Program-made: the position numbers and the translations under genes
The notes under the pieces: model-generated
Databases searched by the model: none
What the model was told of the DNA's origin: nothing
The model's input: only the letters and a program-made list of their open reading frames with translations
From: JBBQXK01 sp038209775
GTDB lineage: Bacteria > Pseudomonadota > Alphaproteobacteria > Rhodobacterales > Rhodobacteraceae
Assembly (NCBI GenBank): GCA_038209775.1
Contig: JBBQXK010000001.1
Span: 119,592 to 183,591, forward strand
Direction of reading: 5' to 3'
Length of the DNA: 64,000 bases
In this document: positions 1 through 9,069 of the stretch, piece by piece
How positions within the stretch are numbered: position 1 is the stretch's first letter
Layout of the letters: every line of letters begins with the position of its first letter

Positions 1-426
1 CGCCTCACCCCGCGAACTGCCCGCCGCCATGCAGGCCAGCCACATCAGCCCCCCGGCGGTGTCATCCAGATAGGTGTCCATCGCTGCCTGCCCGGCAAAC
101 GCATCCCGCCCCACATCCCACATCCGCGCCGCAATCATCCGGTCCAACACCTCTACCGGCAGACCCGCCCCGGCGATCACCCCGTGCAGCGGCCCCGCCA
201 CCTCATGCGCCCGCGCGTCACCACCCGCCACCACATCGCGCCACCACTGCAGCCGCATCTCGGCAATCAGCGGCTCTGCCGTCACCCAAGGCGCACGCGC
301 CACCTCCAGATTGAAGGCATACAACGGAAACAGCCGCGCCCGCACCGCTACCGGTGCAGCCATCACCGCCAGAAACCGGTCCGGGTCGCCCTTGGCCACG
401 ATTGCGGCACAGGCCGCGATGGTCAT
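1..426 (-). CDS. Squalene/phytoene synthase family protein, 3' end outside window
   Basis: The first 142 residues run off the left edge of the window, so the C-terminus is missing. Early residues read RLFPLYAFNLEVARAPWV, followed by a WWRDVV segment (about residues 61-66) and DTYLDDTAGGL (about 117-127). This is the pattern of the COG1562 all-alpha trans-isoprenyl-diphosphate-synthase fold, which includes NDUFAF6-like proteins. The first acidic motif looks degenerate (EMRLQ, residues 56-60, instead of DxxxD), so true squalene or phytoene synthase activity should not be assumed. The ATG overlaps the stop of the upstream VOC gene by four bases (ATGA), which points to translational coupling in a cimA-VOC-this gene operon. 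Family confident; role unknown. Confidence 0.8.
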   Translation of the reverse strand, partial: MTIAACAAIVAKGDPDRFLAVMAAPVAVRARLFPLYAFNLEVARAPWVTAEPLIAEMRLQWWRDVVAGGDARAHEVAGPLHGVIAGAGLPVEVLDRMIAARMWDVGRDAFAGQAAMDTYLDDTAGGLMWLACMAAGSSRGEA

Positions 427-791
427 GCTTCGCCCATCTCGACGATATGGCCATCCGGGTCCAGAAACCGGAACACCCGCCCACCCCAGTCCTGCCGCTG
501 GACCGGGTGCAGGATGACCGCCCTTGCCGCAACCCGGCGATAGGCCTCGTCCAGATCGTCCGCCTCGAAATACAGCACAAGGTTGGCGCGGCCAAAGGCC
601 GTCCCGTCGGGCGCGGCCCCCGTTGCCCGCCGCAGCAGGCTTGCGCCGTCGTGCAGGGCAAAACCGGTGGCAAAGCGGACGAACTCCCCGGCATCCTCAA
701 CCACATCCAACCCCACGACATCACGATAGAAATCGCGCGCCACTGTAATGTCGGCGGCAAACGGCAGCGGATTGACAAACCGCACCGTCAT
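423..791 (-). CDS. VOC (glyoxalase/bleomycin-resistance/dioxygenase) family protein
   Basis: A 122-residue single-domain protein of the vicinal-oxygen-chelate superfamily. The N-terminal half has FYRDVVGLDVVED (about residues 22-34). The second half ends with the typical VFRFLDPDGHIVEMGE (about 106-121), where the final Glu is a common metal ligand in this fold. It lies between cimA and the phytoene-synthase-like gene, with four-base ATGA overlaps at both ends, so the three are very likely co-transcribed. The substrate cannot be read from sequence: lactoylglutathione lyase, dioxygenase or resistance-binding roles are all possible, and the short divergent sequence argues against calling it GloA. 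Confidence 0.85.
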   Translation of the reverse strand: MTVRFVNPLPFAADITVARDFYRDVVGLDVVEDAGEFVRFATGFALHDGASLLRRATGAAPDGTAFGRANLVLYFEADDLDEAYRRVAARAVILHPVQRQDWGGRVFRFLDPDGHIVEMGEA

Positions 792-2413
792 GGCCCTGCC
801 GGCTGCCCGAAATCACGGATCAGCTTCCAGTTGATCGCATCCAGCAGCGCCTCGAAACTGGCATCCACGATGTTGGCCGAAACCCCCACGGTGGACCAGC
901 GCCGCCCCGCGCTGTCCTCGCTGTCGATGATCACGCGGGTGACGGCCTCGGTCCCCCCCTGGGTGATCCGCACCTTGAAATCGACCAGCCGCATGTCGGC
1001 AATCGCGGCCTGATATGGCCCCAGATCCTTGGCCAGCGCCTTGGCCAGGGCATTCACCGGTCCCCGGTCGGTGCCCGTCTCGTCCATGCTCTCGGACACC
1101 GACAGCATCTTGGCGGATCCGATCTTGACCACCACCACCGCCTCGGACAGGCTGACCATCCGGTCGTACTTGTTCTTGCGCCGCTCCACCGTCACCCGGT
1201 ACCGCTTGACCTCAAAGAACTGCGGCAAAATCCCCAGCTCGGCCCGCGCCACCAGCTCGAACGACGCCTGCGCCCCGTCATAGGCATAGCCCTGATCCTC
1301 GCGCTCCTTGACCACCTCAAGAATGCGCGCCAGCCGCCCGTCGCCCGCCGCCACCGCAATCCCGGCATCGACCAGCCGCGCGCGCAGGTTCGATTGCCCG
1401 GCCTGATTGCTCATCGGGATCACGCGGGCGTTGCCAATGACGGCAGGGTCCACATGCTCATAGGTTGCGGGGTTCTTCAGGATGGCACTGGCATGCAGGC
1501 CCGCCTTGTGGGCAAAGGCACTGGCCCCCACATAGGCCGCCGCCCGGTTCGGCACCCGGTTCAGGATGTCGTCCAGCATCCTGCTGACCCGCACCAGCCC
1601 GGCCATCGCGCCGGGCGTCACGCCCGTTTCATACCTGTCGCGGTAGGGTGCCTTCAGCAGCAACGTGGGGATCAGCGTCGTGAGGTTCGCATTGCCGCAC
1701 CGCTCTCCCAAACCGTTCAGCGTGCCCTGCACCTGCCGCGCACCGGCATCGACCGCCGCCAGCGATGCGGCAACGGCGTTGCCGGTGTCGTCGTGGCAAT
1801 GGATGCCCAGCCGGACGCCGGGGATACCAGCCGCGATCACCTCGGCCGTGACCCGCCCCACCTCGGCAGGCAGCGTGCCGCCGTTGGTGTCGCACAGCAC
1901 CACCCAGCGCGCCCCGGCCTCCAGCGCCACGGTCAGGCACGACAGCGCATAGCCCGGATCCGCCCGATACCCGTCAAAGAAATGCTCGGCATCGAACAGA
2001 CACTCCCGCCCCCGCGCCACCACATGCGCCACCGAGGCCGCAATCGCCTCGCGGTTCTCCTCCAGCGTGACCCCAAGCGCCGTCGTCACATGAAACGGAT
2101 GTGTCTTGCCCACCAGACAGACCGCAGGCGTCCCCGCATCCAGAACCCCCGCGAGCACATCGTCATTCGCCGCCGACCGCCCCACCCGCCTGGTCATGCC
2201 AAAGGCGGTCATCGTGGCGCGCGTTGCCCCCACCTCGCGAAAGAATTCGCTGTCGGTCGGATTGGCCCCCGGCCACCCCCCCTCGATATGATCCACCCCC
2301 AGGGCATCCAGCGCCGCCGCGATCTGGCATTTCTCGGCCACCGAAAACTGCACCCCCTGCGTCTGCTGCCCGTCGCGCAGTGTGGTGTCGAACAGGAACA
2401 GCCGCTCTTTCAT
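788..2413 (-). CDS. cimA: Citramalate synthase
   Basis: Condenses acetyl-CoA with pyruvate to (R)-citramalate, the first step of the threonine-independent route to 2-oxobutyrate and isoleucine. The N-terminal TIM barrel opens with FDTTLRDGQQ (about residues 8-17). Gln replaces the Glu of 2-isopropylmalate synthases, a trait of the CimA branch. HCHDDTGNAVA and LNGLGERCGNANL supply metal and substrate residues, and a LeuA-type regulatory domain fills the last ~130 residues. At 541 residues it matches long-form CimA. The ATG at 2413 is chosen because an AAGGTGA ribosome site is well spaced for it; an ATG two codons earlier sits too close. The VOC gene follows with a four-base overlap. Confidence 0.93.
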   Translation of the reverse strand: MKERLFLFDTTLRDGQQTQGVQFSVAEKCQIAAALDALGVDHIEGGWPGANPTDSEFFREVGATRATMTAFGMTRRVGRSAANDDVLAGVLDAGTPAVCLVGKTHPFHVTTALGVTLEENREAIAASVAHVVARGRECLFDAEHFFDGYRADPGYALSCLTVALEAGARWVVLCDTNGGTLPAEVGRVTAEVIAAGIPGVRLGIHCHDDTGNAVAASLAAVDAGARQVQGTLNGLGERCGNANLTTLIPTLLLKAPYRDRYETGVTPGAMAGLVRVSRMLDDILNRVPNRAAAYVGASAFAHKAGLHASAILKNPATYEHVDPAVIGNARVIPMSNQAGQSNLRARLVDAGIAVAAGDGRLARILEVVKEREDQGYAYDGAQASFELVARAELGILPQFFEVKRYRVTVERRKNKYDRMVSLSEAVVVVKIGSAKMLSVSESMDETGTDRGPVNALAKALAKDLGPYQAAIADMRLVDFKVRITQGGTEAVTRVIIDSEDSAGRRWSTVGVSANIVDASFEALLDAINWKLIRDFGQPAGP

Positions 2414-2429
2414 CCCCATTCACCTTGAC

Positions 2430-2479
2430 GCAAATATCCTCGGGGGGGGCCCGCAGGGCGGGGGGCAGACAGCCCCCCT
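2430..2479 (+). repeat. Intergenic G/C-tract hairpin repeat, copy A
   Basis: First of eight related intergenic elements. It reads GCAAATATCCTCGGGGGG, then a second G-tract and a perfect 7-bp stem (GGGGGGC/GCCCCCC at 2460-2466 and 2472-2478) with loop AGACA. It fills the gap between cysS and cimA and is written against their direction. Copy C carries the identical stem and loop. Confidence 0.75.
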
Positions 2480-2495
2480 CTTGCGACGCCGCCGC

Positions 2496-3977
2496 TCATG
2501 CCTCGCCCTCAAGTTTCGACGCATCAAACCCCGGCAGCCGCAGGATCGACACCCCGTCGCGCCCGATGTTCACCTGTGCGCCGGCCATCGCCACCGCCGC
2601 ACGCAGGCGGTCAGCGCGCATGAAATCACGCGCCGCGCGGGCCTCTTCGATCTGGCGGGCATAGTCCTCGATCTCGGCTGCCTCGCGCTGTGCCTGAAAC
2701 ACATGGCCGCGCGCGCGGTCGGTGATGCGGGCCTGATCCTCGGCGGTGCGGCTGTGCTGCAGATCGAACCCCAACAGGCACTGACTGGCACGGATATCCT
2801 CCAGCCGGTCGATCACCCCCGCCGCGCCATAGCGTTCGGTCAGCGCCTTGCGGTTCAACAGACGGAACGCCTCGGGCGTCGCCAGATCATCCGCCAGTGC
2901 GGCCACCACCTCGGGCAGGGGCGTGCCCTGCCCCAGCATGGCCAGCGTCTGCGACCCGTCGCTGCCCAGCGTCATCGCCATATCCGCCACCACCGCCAGC
3001 GCCTCGGCCCGCCGCGCCGGGCCAAAGTCCATCGGATCGCGGTAATGCGACAACAGCAGCGCCGCACGGATCACCTCACCCGGGTTGCCGCCATCCAGCA
3101 AATCCCGCACGGTAAAGAAATTCCCCAGCGATTTCGACATCTTGCGGCCATCGACCAACAGCATCTCGTTGTGCATCCACACGGATGCAAACCCCTGCCC
3201 CGGATGCGCGCAGCTTGATTGCGCCAGTTCGTTCTCATGGTGCGGAAACTGCAGGTCCAGCCCGCCGCCGTGAATGTCGAAACTGACGCCCAGCAATTCG
3301 GCTGCCATCGCGCTGCACTCGATATGCCAGCCGGGCCGCCCCCGGCCCCACGGACTGTCCCACCCCGGCAAAGTATCGTCCGACGGCTTCCACAGCACGA
3401 AATCCATCGGGTCTTCCTTGTAGGGCGCCACCTCGACCCTTGCGCCTGCGATCATGTCATCGACGCTGCGCCCCGACAAAGCACCGTAGTCCGCATAGGA
3501 CCGCACCCGGAACAGCACATGCCCCTGCACCGCATAGGCGTGACCGCGCGCAATCAGGTCTTCGGTCATCGCGATCATCTGCCCGACATAGGCGGTCGCG
3601 CGCGGCTCATGTGTGGGCGGCAGCGCACCAAGGGCGGCGATATCGGCGTGATACCAGGCGATGGTCTCCTCGGTCCGCTCTGCGATCAGGTGCTCCAGCG
3701 TTCCTTCGGCCCCCGCCACTTGCCGCCGCAGCGCCTCGGCGTTGATCTTGTCATCCACGTCGGTGATGTTGCGCGCATAGATGACATGATCCGCGCCGTA
3801 GACCTGCCGCAGCAGGCGGAACAGCGTGTCGAACACCACCACGGGCCGGGCATTGCCCAGATGTGCGCGGTCATAGACGGTCGGCCCGCAGACATACATC
3901 CGCACCCGCAAGGCATCCAGCGGCGCAAAGGTGACCTTCGCGCGGGTTTTCGAATCGTGCAGGCGGATCACGGTCAT
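2496..3977 (-). CDS. cysS: Cysteinyl-tRNA synthetase
   Basis: Charges tRNA-Cys; cytoplasmic class Ia synthetase of 493 residues, usual for the family. Visible motifs are YVCGPTVYDRAHLGNAR (zinc-ligand Cys and the HIGH-type HLGN signature, about residues 21-37), WHIECSAMA and FPHHENELAQ (further zinc ligands), and KMSKS within DGRKMSKSLGN (about residues 265-275). The C-terminal helical DALR region follows. The start is placed at 3977 because GAGGGG lies about seven bases upstream; an ATG at 3983 abuts that ribosome site and is less likely. It is followed by repeat copy A and cimA on the same strand. Confidence 0.97.
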   Translation of the reverse strand: MTVIRLHDSKTRAKVTFAPLDALRVRMYVCGPTVYDRAHLGNARPVVVFDTLFRLLRQVYGADHVIYARNITDVDDKINAEALRRQVAGAEGTLEHLIAERTEETIAWYHADIAALGALPPTHEPRATAYVGQMIAMTEDLIARGHAYAVQGHVLFRVRSYADYGALSGRSVDDMIAGARVEVAPYKEDPMDFVLWKPSDDTLPGWDSPWGRGRPGWHIECSAMAAELLGVSFDIHGGGLDLQFPHHENELAQSSCAHPGQGFASVWMHNEMLLVDGRKMSKSLGNFFTVRDLLDGGNPGEVIRAALLLSHYRDPMDFGPARRAEALAVVADMAMTLGSDGSQTLAMLGQGTPLPEVVAALADDLATPEAFRLLNRKALTERYGAAGVIDRLEDIRASQCLLGFDLQHSRTAEDQARITDRARGHVFQAQREAAEIEDYARQIEEARAARDFMRADRLRAAVAMAGAQVNIGRDGVSILRLPGFDASKLEGEA

Positions 3978-4218
3978 GGTCATACCCCTCGTGACAGCGC
4001 AAACCCTGCCCCGGCGCGGGTCTAGCAACTTTGTGCGTTCTTGGGAACGACGACAGGTGCTGTCCGCGACCAAAGGTCAGCGGGGAATACAGCGGCCAAT
4101 GTTGTCATCATGCGTCATGTGATGCGTATAACCCCCGCCGCTCCCTGCGCCAAGCAGAATTCACGGCCTTGCCCGCCTCCACCCCGCATGCCTTGATGGC
4201 ACGAAGGAGGGCCTCTCG

Positions 4219-5604
4219 ATGAACCACGACGATCTGCGCCATTGGTCCAAGGTCGCCGCCGACTGGGCGCACGACTATCACGCGACCTTGCGCGACCGCC
4301 CCGTGCGTGCGCCCCTGACGCCATGGGCCATCGCGGATCAGGTGGCCCCTGCCCCCCCCGAGGCCCCCGACCCCATCGCCACGATCTTTGACGATTTCGC
4401 CCGCATCGTGCCCCCCGGCATGACCCACTGGCAGCACCCCCGGTTCTTTGCCTATTTCGCCGCCAACGCCGCCCCCGCCTCGATGCTGGCTGAACAGCTG
4501 TCGAACGCCATCGCGTCGATGGGGATGCTGTGGCAAACCTCTCCGGCGGCGACCGAGATCGAGGTGGTGATGATGCGCTGGCTGGCGCAGGCATTGGGAC
4601 TGCCCGACCGCTTTCAGGGCACGATCCACGATTCGGCCACCACCGCCACCCTGTCCGCCGTCCTGACCATGCGCGAACGCGCATTGGACTGGGCGGGCAA
4701 CGCGGGTGGGCTGTCGGGACAGCCGACCCTGCGGCTCTATGCCTCGGCTGAAACCCATTCCTCGGTGGACAAGGCCGCACGGGTGTCGGGCATCGGGCAG
4801 GCGAACCTTGTCAAGGTCACAACCGGCCCCGACCTGTCGATGGCCCCCGCAGCCCTTGCCGCCGCGATCACAGCCGACCGCGCGGCCGGGTTTCTGCCCG
4901 CCGGGGTGATCCTCTGTGCAGGCGGCACATCGGTCGGCGCATTCGATCGCATCGCCGACTGCATCGCGGTGGCCAAGGCCGAAGGTCTGCCGGTGCATGT
5001 CGATGCCGCATGGGCCGGTTCCGCAATGATCTGCCCCGAGTTCCGCCCCCTTTGGGCGGGCATCGAAGGGGCCGACAGCATCGTCTTCAACCCGCACAAA
5101 TGGCTGGGCGCGCAGTTCGACTGCGCGGTGCAGTTCCTGGCCGATCCCGCACCGCAAATCCGCACTTTGGGGATGAAGCCCGCCTATCTGGCCACCCCCG
5201 ACACCGCCACCCCCCCGCCGCCCGACTTCAACGACTGGACCGTGCCCCTAGGCCGCAGGTTCCGCGCGCTGAAACTGTGGTTCCTGATGCGCGCCTATGG
5301 GTTGGAGGGGCTGCGCGCCCGCATCCGCAACCATGTGACCTGGGCCGCCGAGGCGCGCGATGCGCTGGCCGCCCTGCCGGGGGTGCGGATCGTGACCGAA
5401 CCGTCGCTCAGCCTGTTCACCTTTGCGCTGGCTGATGATGCCGCCACGCAGGCGCTGCTGGTCCGCATCAACGACGACGGGCGCGTCTATCTGACGCCGA
5501 CGCAGCACCGGGGAACCTACGTGATCCGTGTGCAGGTCGGCCAGTTCGACTGCACCCGCGACGATGTGATGATGGTCCCCGCAGTGGTGGCGGCACTGAC
5601 GTGA
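4219..5604 (+). CDS. Pyridoxal-phosphate-dependent group II amino-acid decarboxylase
   Basis: A 461-residue PLP enzyme of the aromatic-L-amino-acid decarboxylase family (fold type I). The PLP-binding lysine is K294 in FNPHKWLGAQFD. The conserved VHVDAAWAGSA motif just upstream supplies the cofactor Asp and the His-Asp network. PPGMTHWQHPRFFAYF and SPAATEIEVVMMRWL near the N-terminus are typical of the aromatic decarboxylase group. GAAGGAGGGCCTCTCG upstream gives a ribosome site. It stands alone between divergently read cysS and a small secreted protein. Substrate (tyrosine, tryptophan, DOPA or related) is not determined by what I can see. Confidence 0.92.
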   Translation: MNHDDLRHWSKVAADWAHDYHATLRDRPVRAPLTPWAIADQVAPAPPEAPDPIATIFDDFARIVPPGMTHWQHPRFFAYFAANAAPASMLAEQLSNAIASMGMLWQTSPAATEIEVVMMRWLAQALGLPDRFQGTIHDSATTATLSAVLTMRERALDWAGNAGGLSGQPTLRLYASAETHSSVDKAARVSGIGQANLVKVTTGPDLSMAPAALAAAITADRAAGFLPAGVILCAGGTSVGAFDRIADCIAVAKAEGLPVHVDAAWAGSAMICPEFRPLWAGIEGADSIVFNPHKWLGAQFDCAVQFLADPAPQIRTLGMKPAYLATPDTATPPPPDFNDWTVPLGRRFRALKLWFLMRAYGLEGLRARIRNHVTWAAEARDALAALPGVRIVTEPSLSLFTFALADDAATQALLVRINDDGRVYLTPTQHRGTYVIRVQVGQFDCTRDDVMMVPAVVAALT

Positions 5605-5674
5605 CAGGTCTGGTCACTTGAGCTTGCCCCGCCGCTGCCGCACACTTGCCCGCGACCCAATACAGGTATCCCCC

Positions 5675-6136
5675 ATGCGCCTTGCCCTGCCCCTTGCCAT
5701 TCTGACCGCCCTCGCCCCGATGGCCGAGGCGCGGACGCTGACCAACGGTCAGGAGTGTTTCGTTCGGACCTACAACAGTGCTCATCTGGCCAAGCATCCC
5801 GACCAACTGGTGCGCTTCATCAGCCTGTCACCGGTGCCCCTTCCCGCACCGGCGGCTGGGGTCGTGTTGAACCTGATGGTCAACAAGCGCGGATCGGACG
5901 ATTTTCCCAGCAGCCTGATCTATTGCAGGCCGAACGGCGGCACCCTCGATTGTCTGGCCGAGGAAAATCGCGGCCGCCTGACGATCAGCGACGGCGGCAA
6001 AGGCAGGCTGCTGGTGACTGTCGGTGCAAAGGGGCTGGCGTTGGCCGGGCAACGCGAAGATGTGCTGATTTCGGGCACAAGGGGCGATGACCGCAGTTTC
6101 CTGATACCGCAGGTTGACGGCGATCAGTGCAACTAA
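5675..6136 (+). CDS. Secreted protein of unknown function
   Basis: A 153-residue protein starting MRLALPLAILTALAPMAEA, a clear Sec signal peptide with an AEA-type cleavage site near residue 19. The mature part has three cysteines (near residues 28, 88 and 97) plus a penultimate one (DGDQCN end), compatible with periplasmic disulphides. No named family is recognised. The start at 5675 is preferred over an upstream in-frame start at 5618 because it places the signal peptide at the terminus. Its TAA overlaps the TAG of convergent uup by two to three bases, so no terminator fits between them. Confidence 0.72.
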   Translation: MRLALPLAILTALAPMAEARTLTNGQECFVRTYNSAHLAKHPDQLVRFISLSPVPLPAPAAGVVLNLMVNKRGSDDFPSSLIYCRPNGGTLDCLAEENRGRLTISDGGKGRLLVTVGAKGLALAGQREDVLISGTRGDDRSFLIPQVDGDQCN

Positions 6137-7944
6137 TCGCCGCGCTCGGCCAGCCCCAGCCATTCCGCCTCGGCCTGCGCCAGTTGCGCCTGCCGTTCCG
6201 ACAGGGCCTGACCGGCCTTGTTGAACTTGACCGGCTCTTTCGTGAACATGGTGGGCTCTGACAGGAAATCCGACAGCCTGCCGATCTCGGCCTCCAGCCG
6301 CTCGATCAGGCTGGGCAATTCGTCCAGCCGCTTGCGTTCCGTAAAGGTCAGGCTGGGTTTCTTGTCAGATGACTTGAAGATCGGCGCGGAAGATACTGTT
6401 TTCGCAGCATTGTCGAACGTCGCTGTGCCGCCCGTGACCACTCTTTGCGACACATAATCCGACCAGCCGCCCGGATAGACGCTGGCGCGGCCCTGCCCTT
6501 CAAGTGCCACGGTCTGGGTAGCGATCCGGTCGATGAAATCGCGGTCGTGGCTGACCAGCAGCACCGTGCCGTCATAGTCGCCCAAGACGTCCTGCAACAG
6601 GTCCAGCGTTTCCACATCCAGATCGTTCGTCGGTTCGTCCAGGATCAGCAGGTTCGATTCCCGCGCCATGATCCGCGCCAGCAAAAGCCGCGCCTTCTCG
6701 CCCCCCGACAGCGACCGCACCGGCGCCCGCGCCTGCCGTTCGTCAAACAGGAAATCCTTGAGATAGGCCACCACATGGCGCGGATTGCCGCGCACCATCA
6801 CCTGATCCGACGCCCCCGACACCCGCAGGCCCGCATCCCCCGTCAGGCTGTCCCACAGCGTGGCCTCGGGGTCGAGGGCGGCCCGTGTCTGGTCGAACAC
6901 TGCAATCTCAAGGTTGGTGCCAAGCGTGACCGTACCTGCATCGGGTGCAATCTCGCCCGTCAGCATCTTGAGAACGGTGGTCTTGCCGATGCCGTTCGGC
7001 CCGACAAAAGCCACCCGGTCGCCCCGCAGAACACGCAGGTCGAACCCCCGGACGATGGGCGTGTCGCCAAACGCCTTGAACAAACCCTTCGCCTCGATCA
7101 CGCGCTTGCCCGAAACCGGCCCGCCGTCAAAATCCAGAGCCGCCGTCCCCTGCCTGCGTATCTGTGAAGACCGCTCATCCCGCAGCACGGCCAGCGCCCG
7201 CACCCGGCCCTGATTGCGCTTGCGCCGCGCCGAAATCCCTTCGACCGCCCATTTCGCCTCGGCCTTGATCTTGCGGTCCAGCTTGTGGCGCGCGTCGTCT
7301 TCCTCGGCCCAGACGGTTTCGCGCCACTCCTCGAACCCGTCAAACCCCGCCTCGCGCCGCCGCACCTGCCCCCGGTCGATCCACAGCGTGGCCTTCGACA
7401 GCGCCCGCAGGAACGCCCGGTCGTGGCTTATCATCACAAATGCCGTGCGCGTACCCGTAAGTTCTGCCTCAAGCCACTGGATTGCCTGAATATCCAGATG
7501 GTTCGTCGGCTCGTCCAGCAGCATCAGTTCGGGCGCCTCGGCCATCAGTTTGGCCAGCGCCGCGCGGCGCTTCTCTCCGCCCGAGGCGGTGGCAACGGGC
7601 GCTTCGGGGCGGAACCGCAGCCCTTCGGCCACCATCGGCACGCGGTATTCCTCGCCGGGGGCCAGGTTGCTTGCCGCGAAATCGCCAAGGGTTTCATAGC
7701 CCTGCAGATCAGGGTCCTGCTCCATGTAGCCGACCGACACGCCGGGCGACACCACGCGCAGGCCACGGTCAGGCTCAACCAGCCCCGCCATGACCTTCAT
7801 CAGCGTGGATTTGCCCGACCCGTTGCGCCCGACCAGCGCCACCCGGTCACCTGGCTGCACCACGAGGTCGAGGTTGTCGAGCAGGGGATTGCCGCCGAAG
7901 GTCAGCGAGATGCCGGATAGTTGCAGAAGGGGTGCGCGTGCCAT
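6133..7944 (-). CDS. uup: ABC-F family ATPase, Uup type
   Basis: A 603-residue soluble protein with two ABC ATPase domains and no membrane segment. Domain 1 has Walker A GRNGSGKST (about 39-47), signature ASGGEKRR and Walker B LMLLDEPTNHLD. Domain 2 has GPNGIGKTT, LSGGEKARLLLAR and LLILDEPTNDLD. The C-terminal ~80 residues form the charged coiled-coil extension that separates Uup from other ABC-F proteins. Uup acts on ribosomes and structured nucleic acids and is linked to precise transposon excision in E. coli. ATG 7944 (MARAPLLQLSG) fits the family start better than an in-frame ATG at 7959. The gene ends inside the stop of the convergent secreted-protein gene. Confidence 0.93.
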   Translation of the reverse strand: MARAPLLQLSGISLTFGGNPLLDNLDLVVQPGDRVALVGRNGSGKSTLMKVMAGLVEPDRGLRVVSPGVSVGYMEQDPDLQGYETLGDFAASNLAPGEEYRVPMVAEGLRFRPEAPVATASGGEKRRAALAKLMAEAPELMLLDEPTNHLDIQAIQWLEAELTGTRTAFVMISHDRAFLRALSKATLWIDRGQVRRREAGFDGFEEWRETVWAEEDDARHKLDRKIKAEAKWAVEGISARRKRNQGRVRALAVLRDERSSQIRRQGTAALDFDGGPVSGKRVIEAKGLFKAFGDTPIVRGFDLRVLRGDRVAFVGPNGIGKTTVLKMLTGEIAPDAGTVTLGTNLEIAVFDQTRAALDPEATLWDSLTGDAGLRVSGASDQVMVRGNPRHVVAYLKDFLFDERQARAPVRSLSGGEKARLLLARIMARESNLLILDEPTNDLDVETLDLLQDVLGDYDGTVLLVSHDRDFIDRIATQTVALEGQGRASVYPGGWSDYVSQRVVTGGTATFDNAAKTVSSAPIFKSSDKKPSLTFTERKRLDELPSLIERLEAEIGRLSDFLSEPTMFTKEPVKFNKAGQALSERQAQLAQAEAEWLGLAERGD

Positions 7945-8012
7945 GCGCGTCGAGTACAAAGCCCCGGCGGCGGCGTCAATGCGGGGGATTGTCGGAAGCG
8001 TCGGGGAGAAGA

Positions 8013-8030
8013 GTCGGGGCAGGCCCCGAC
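8013..8030 (-). terminator. Stem-loop directly after olsB stop
   Basis: GTCGGGG and CCCCGAC form a 7-8 bp GC stem with a 2-4 base loop, starting one base after the olsB TAG. On the minus strand it is followed by TCTTCTCC rather than a T-run, so it is a likely but not classical terminator or an mRNA 3'-end stabiliser. Confidence 0.55.
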
Positions 8031-8783
8031 CTACGTGACCACGGCGCGCAACAACCGCGCCCGGGCGGGTGGGATCGCGGCAATTTCCAGCCCGGTGAAC
8101 ACATGCAGGGTGTTCAGGTCACGGTCGACCACCGCATGATCGCTGACCCAACCGCCCATCATCAGATAGGTGCGCAGCAAGGGCGGCATGCCCTGCATCG
8201 CGCGCCGGGGATCGGGTTTTTTCCGCCGCAGCTTCTGCGCAAAGCGGAACACGTTCGGGGCCTTCACCCGCGGCAACCAGCGTTTGGGGGCCAGATGCGC
8301 GTCTTTCAGCATGGCGAAGGCGTCAAGATGGCTGTCCGCCTCGGTGCCCTGAAAGGACGAGCAACCAAACAGCATCTCGACCCCCTCGCGGTCGACATAG
8401 GCCGTCATCGCCCCCCAGGCCACGCGCAGGATGTCGGGGTCGTGCCAGTCGGGATGGATGCAGAACCGGCCCATCTCGACCATCCGGCCAGGATAGGCGG
8501 CAAGGGCCGCAAGGTCATAGAACTGGGCCGAATAGCTCTGGCTGATCTCGCAGCCATCGGTCAGCGGCAGCAGGCGGAAACAGGCCACCAGCGTGCCCGT
8601 CCGCGCCTCGTCCACCAGCACATGGGTGCAGACCGGGTCGAAGGCATCGCTATCAAGGCCAGACGCTTCGGCACCCGGCTGTCCCGTGCGAAACGCAAGA
8701 TAGCGCAGCGCCTGCGCTGCCTGAACATCGCACAGGCCGTCTGCGATTCGCGCCCGGTATCGTCCCTTCAGCAGCGACAGCAC
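8031..8783 (-). CDS. olsB: L-ornithine N-alpha-acyltransferase (ornithine lipid synthesis)
   Basis: A GNAT-fold acyltransferase that transfers a 3-hydroxyacyl group from ACP to ornithine, giving lyso-ornithine lipid. Characteristic segments are RYRARIADGLCDVQAAQALR near the N-terminus, VEMGRFCIHPDW in the middle, and EMLFGCSSFQGT. I place the start at GTG 8783 because AAGGAAGG lies at ideal spacing; a longer reading to 8900 adds 39 residues that look non-family. That gives 250 residues, normal for OlsB. Its partner olsA is not in the window. Ornithine lipids replace phospholipids under phosphate limitation in many alphaproteobacteria. Confidence 0.9.
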   Translation of the reverse strand: MLSLLKGRYRARIADGLCDVQAAQALRYLAFRTGQPGAEASGLDSDAFDPVCTHVLVDEARTGTLVACFRLLPLTDGCEISQSYSAQFYDLAALAAYPGRMVEMGRFCIHPDWHDPDILRVAWGAMTAYVDREGVEMLFGCSSFQGTEADSHLDAFAMLKDAHLAPKRWLPRVKAPNVFRFAQKLRRKKPDPRRAMQGMPPLLRTYLMMGGWVSDHAVVDRDLNTLHVFTGLEIAAIPPARARLLRAVVT

Positions 8784-9069
8784 CTGCGTTTCCTTCCTTG
8801 CCAAGGCCAACCCCCGCGCGACCAGATATGTCCCCCCCAAGCCTGCCACGCAAGCCACCACAGCATCCGCAACCCATCGACGATGCCCGGGCGTCAGCAC
8901 CGCAAGGGCACGGTCAGCGTCGGCGCAGCAAGGCGGTCGCGCAATCCTGGCCGCCAGGCCATGACCTTGCCGCCGTTCGAATGAAATGTGCGCGCCAGGT
9001 CAGATTGGGAAACACGCACTTCGACGGGGTGCATCGGCTGCGGTCCTCAGGGACTTGTCGTTTCCTGCA

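Noticed and set aside
4108..5157. 349-codon open frame antisense to the PLP decarboxylase
   Set aside because: Sense strand has the full decarboxylase with PLP lysine; antisense product has no recognisable fold.
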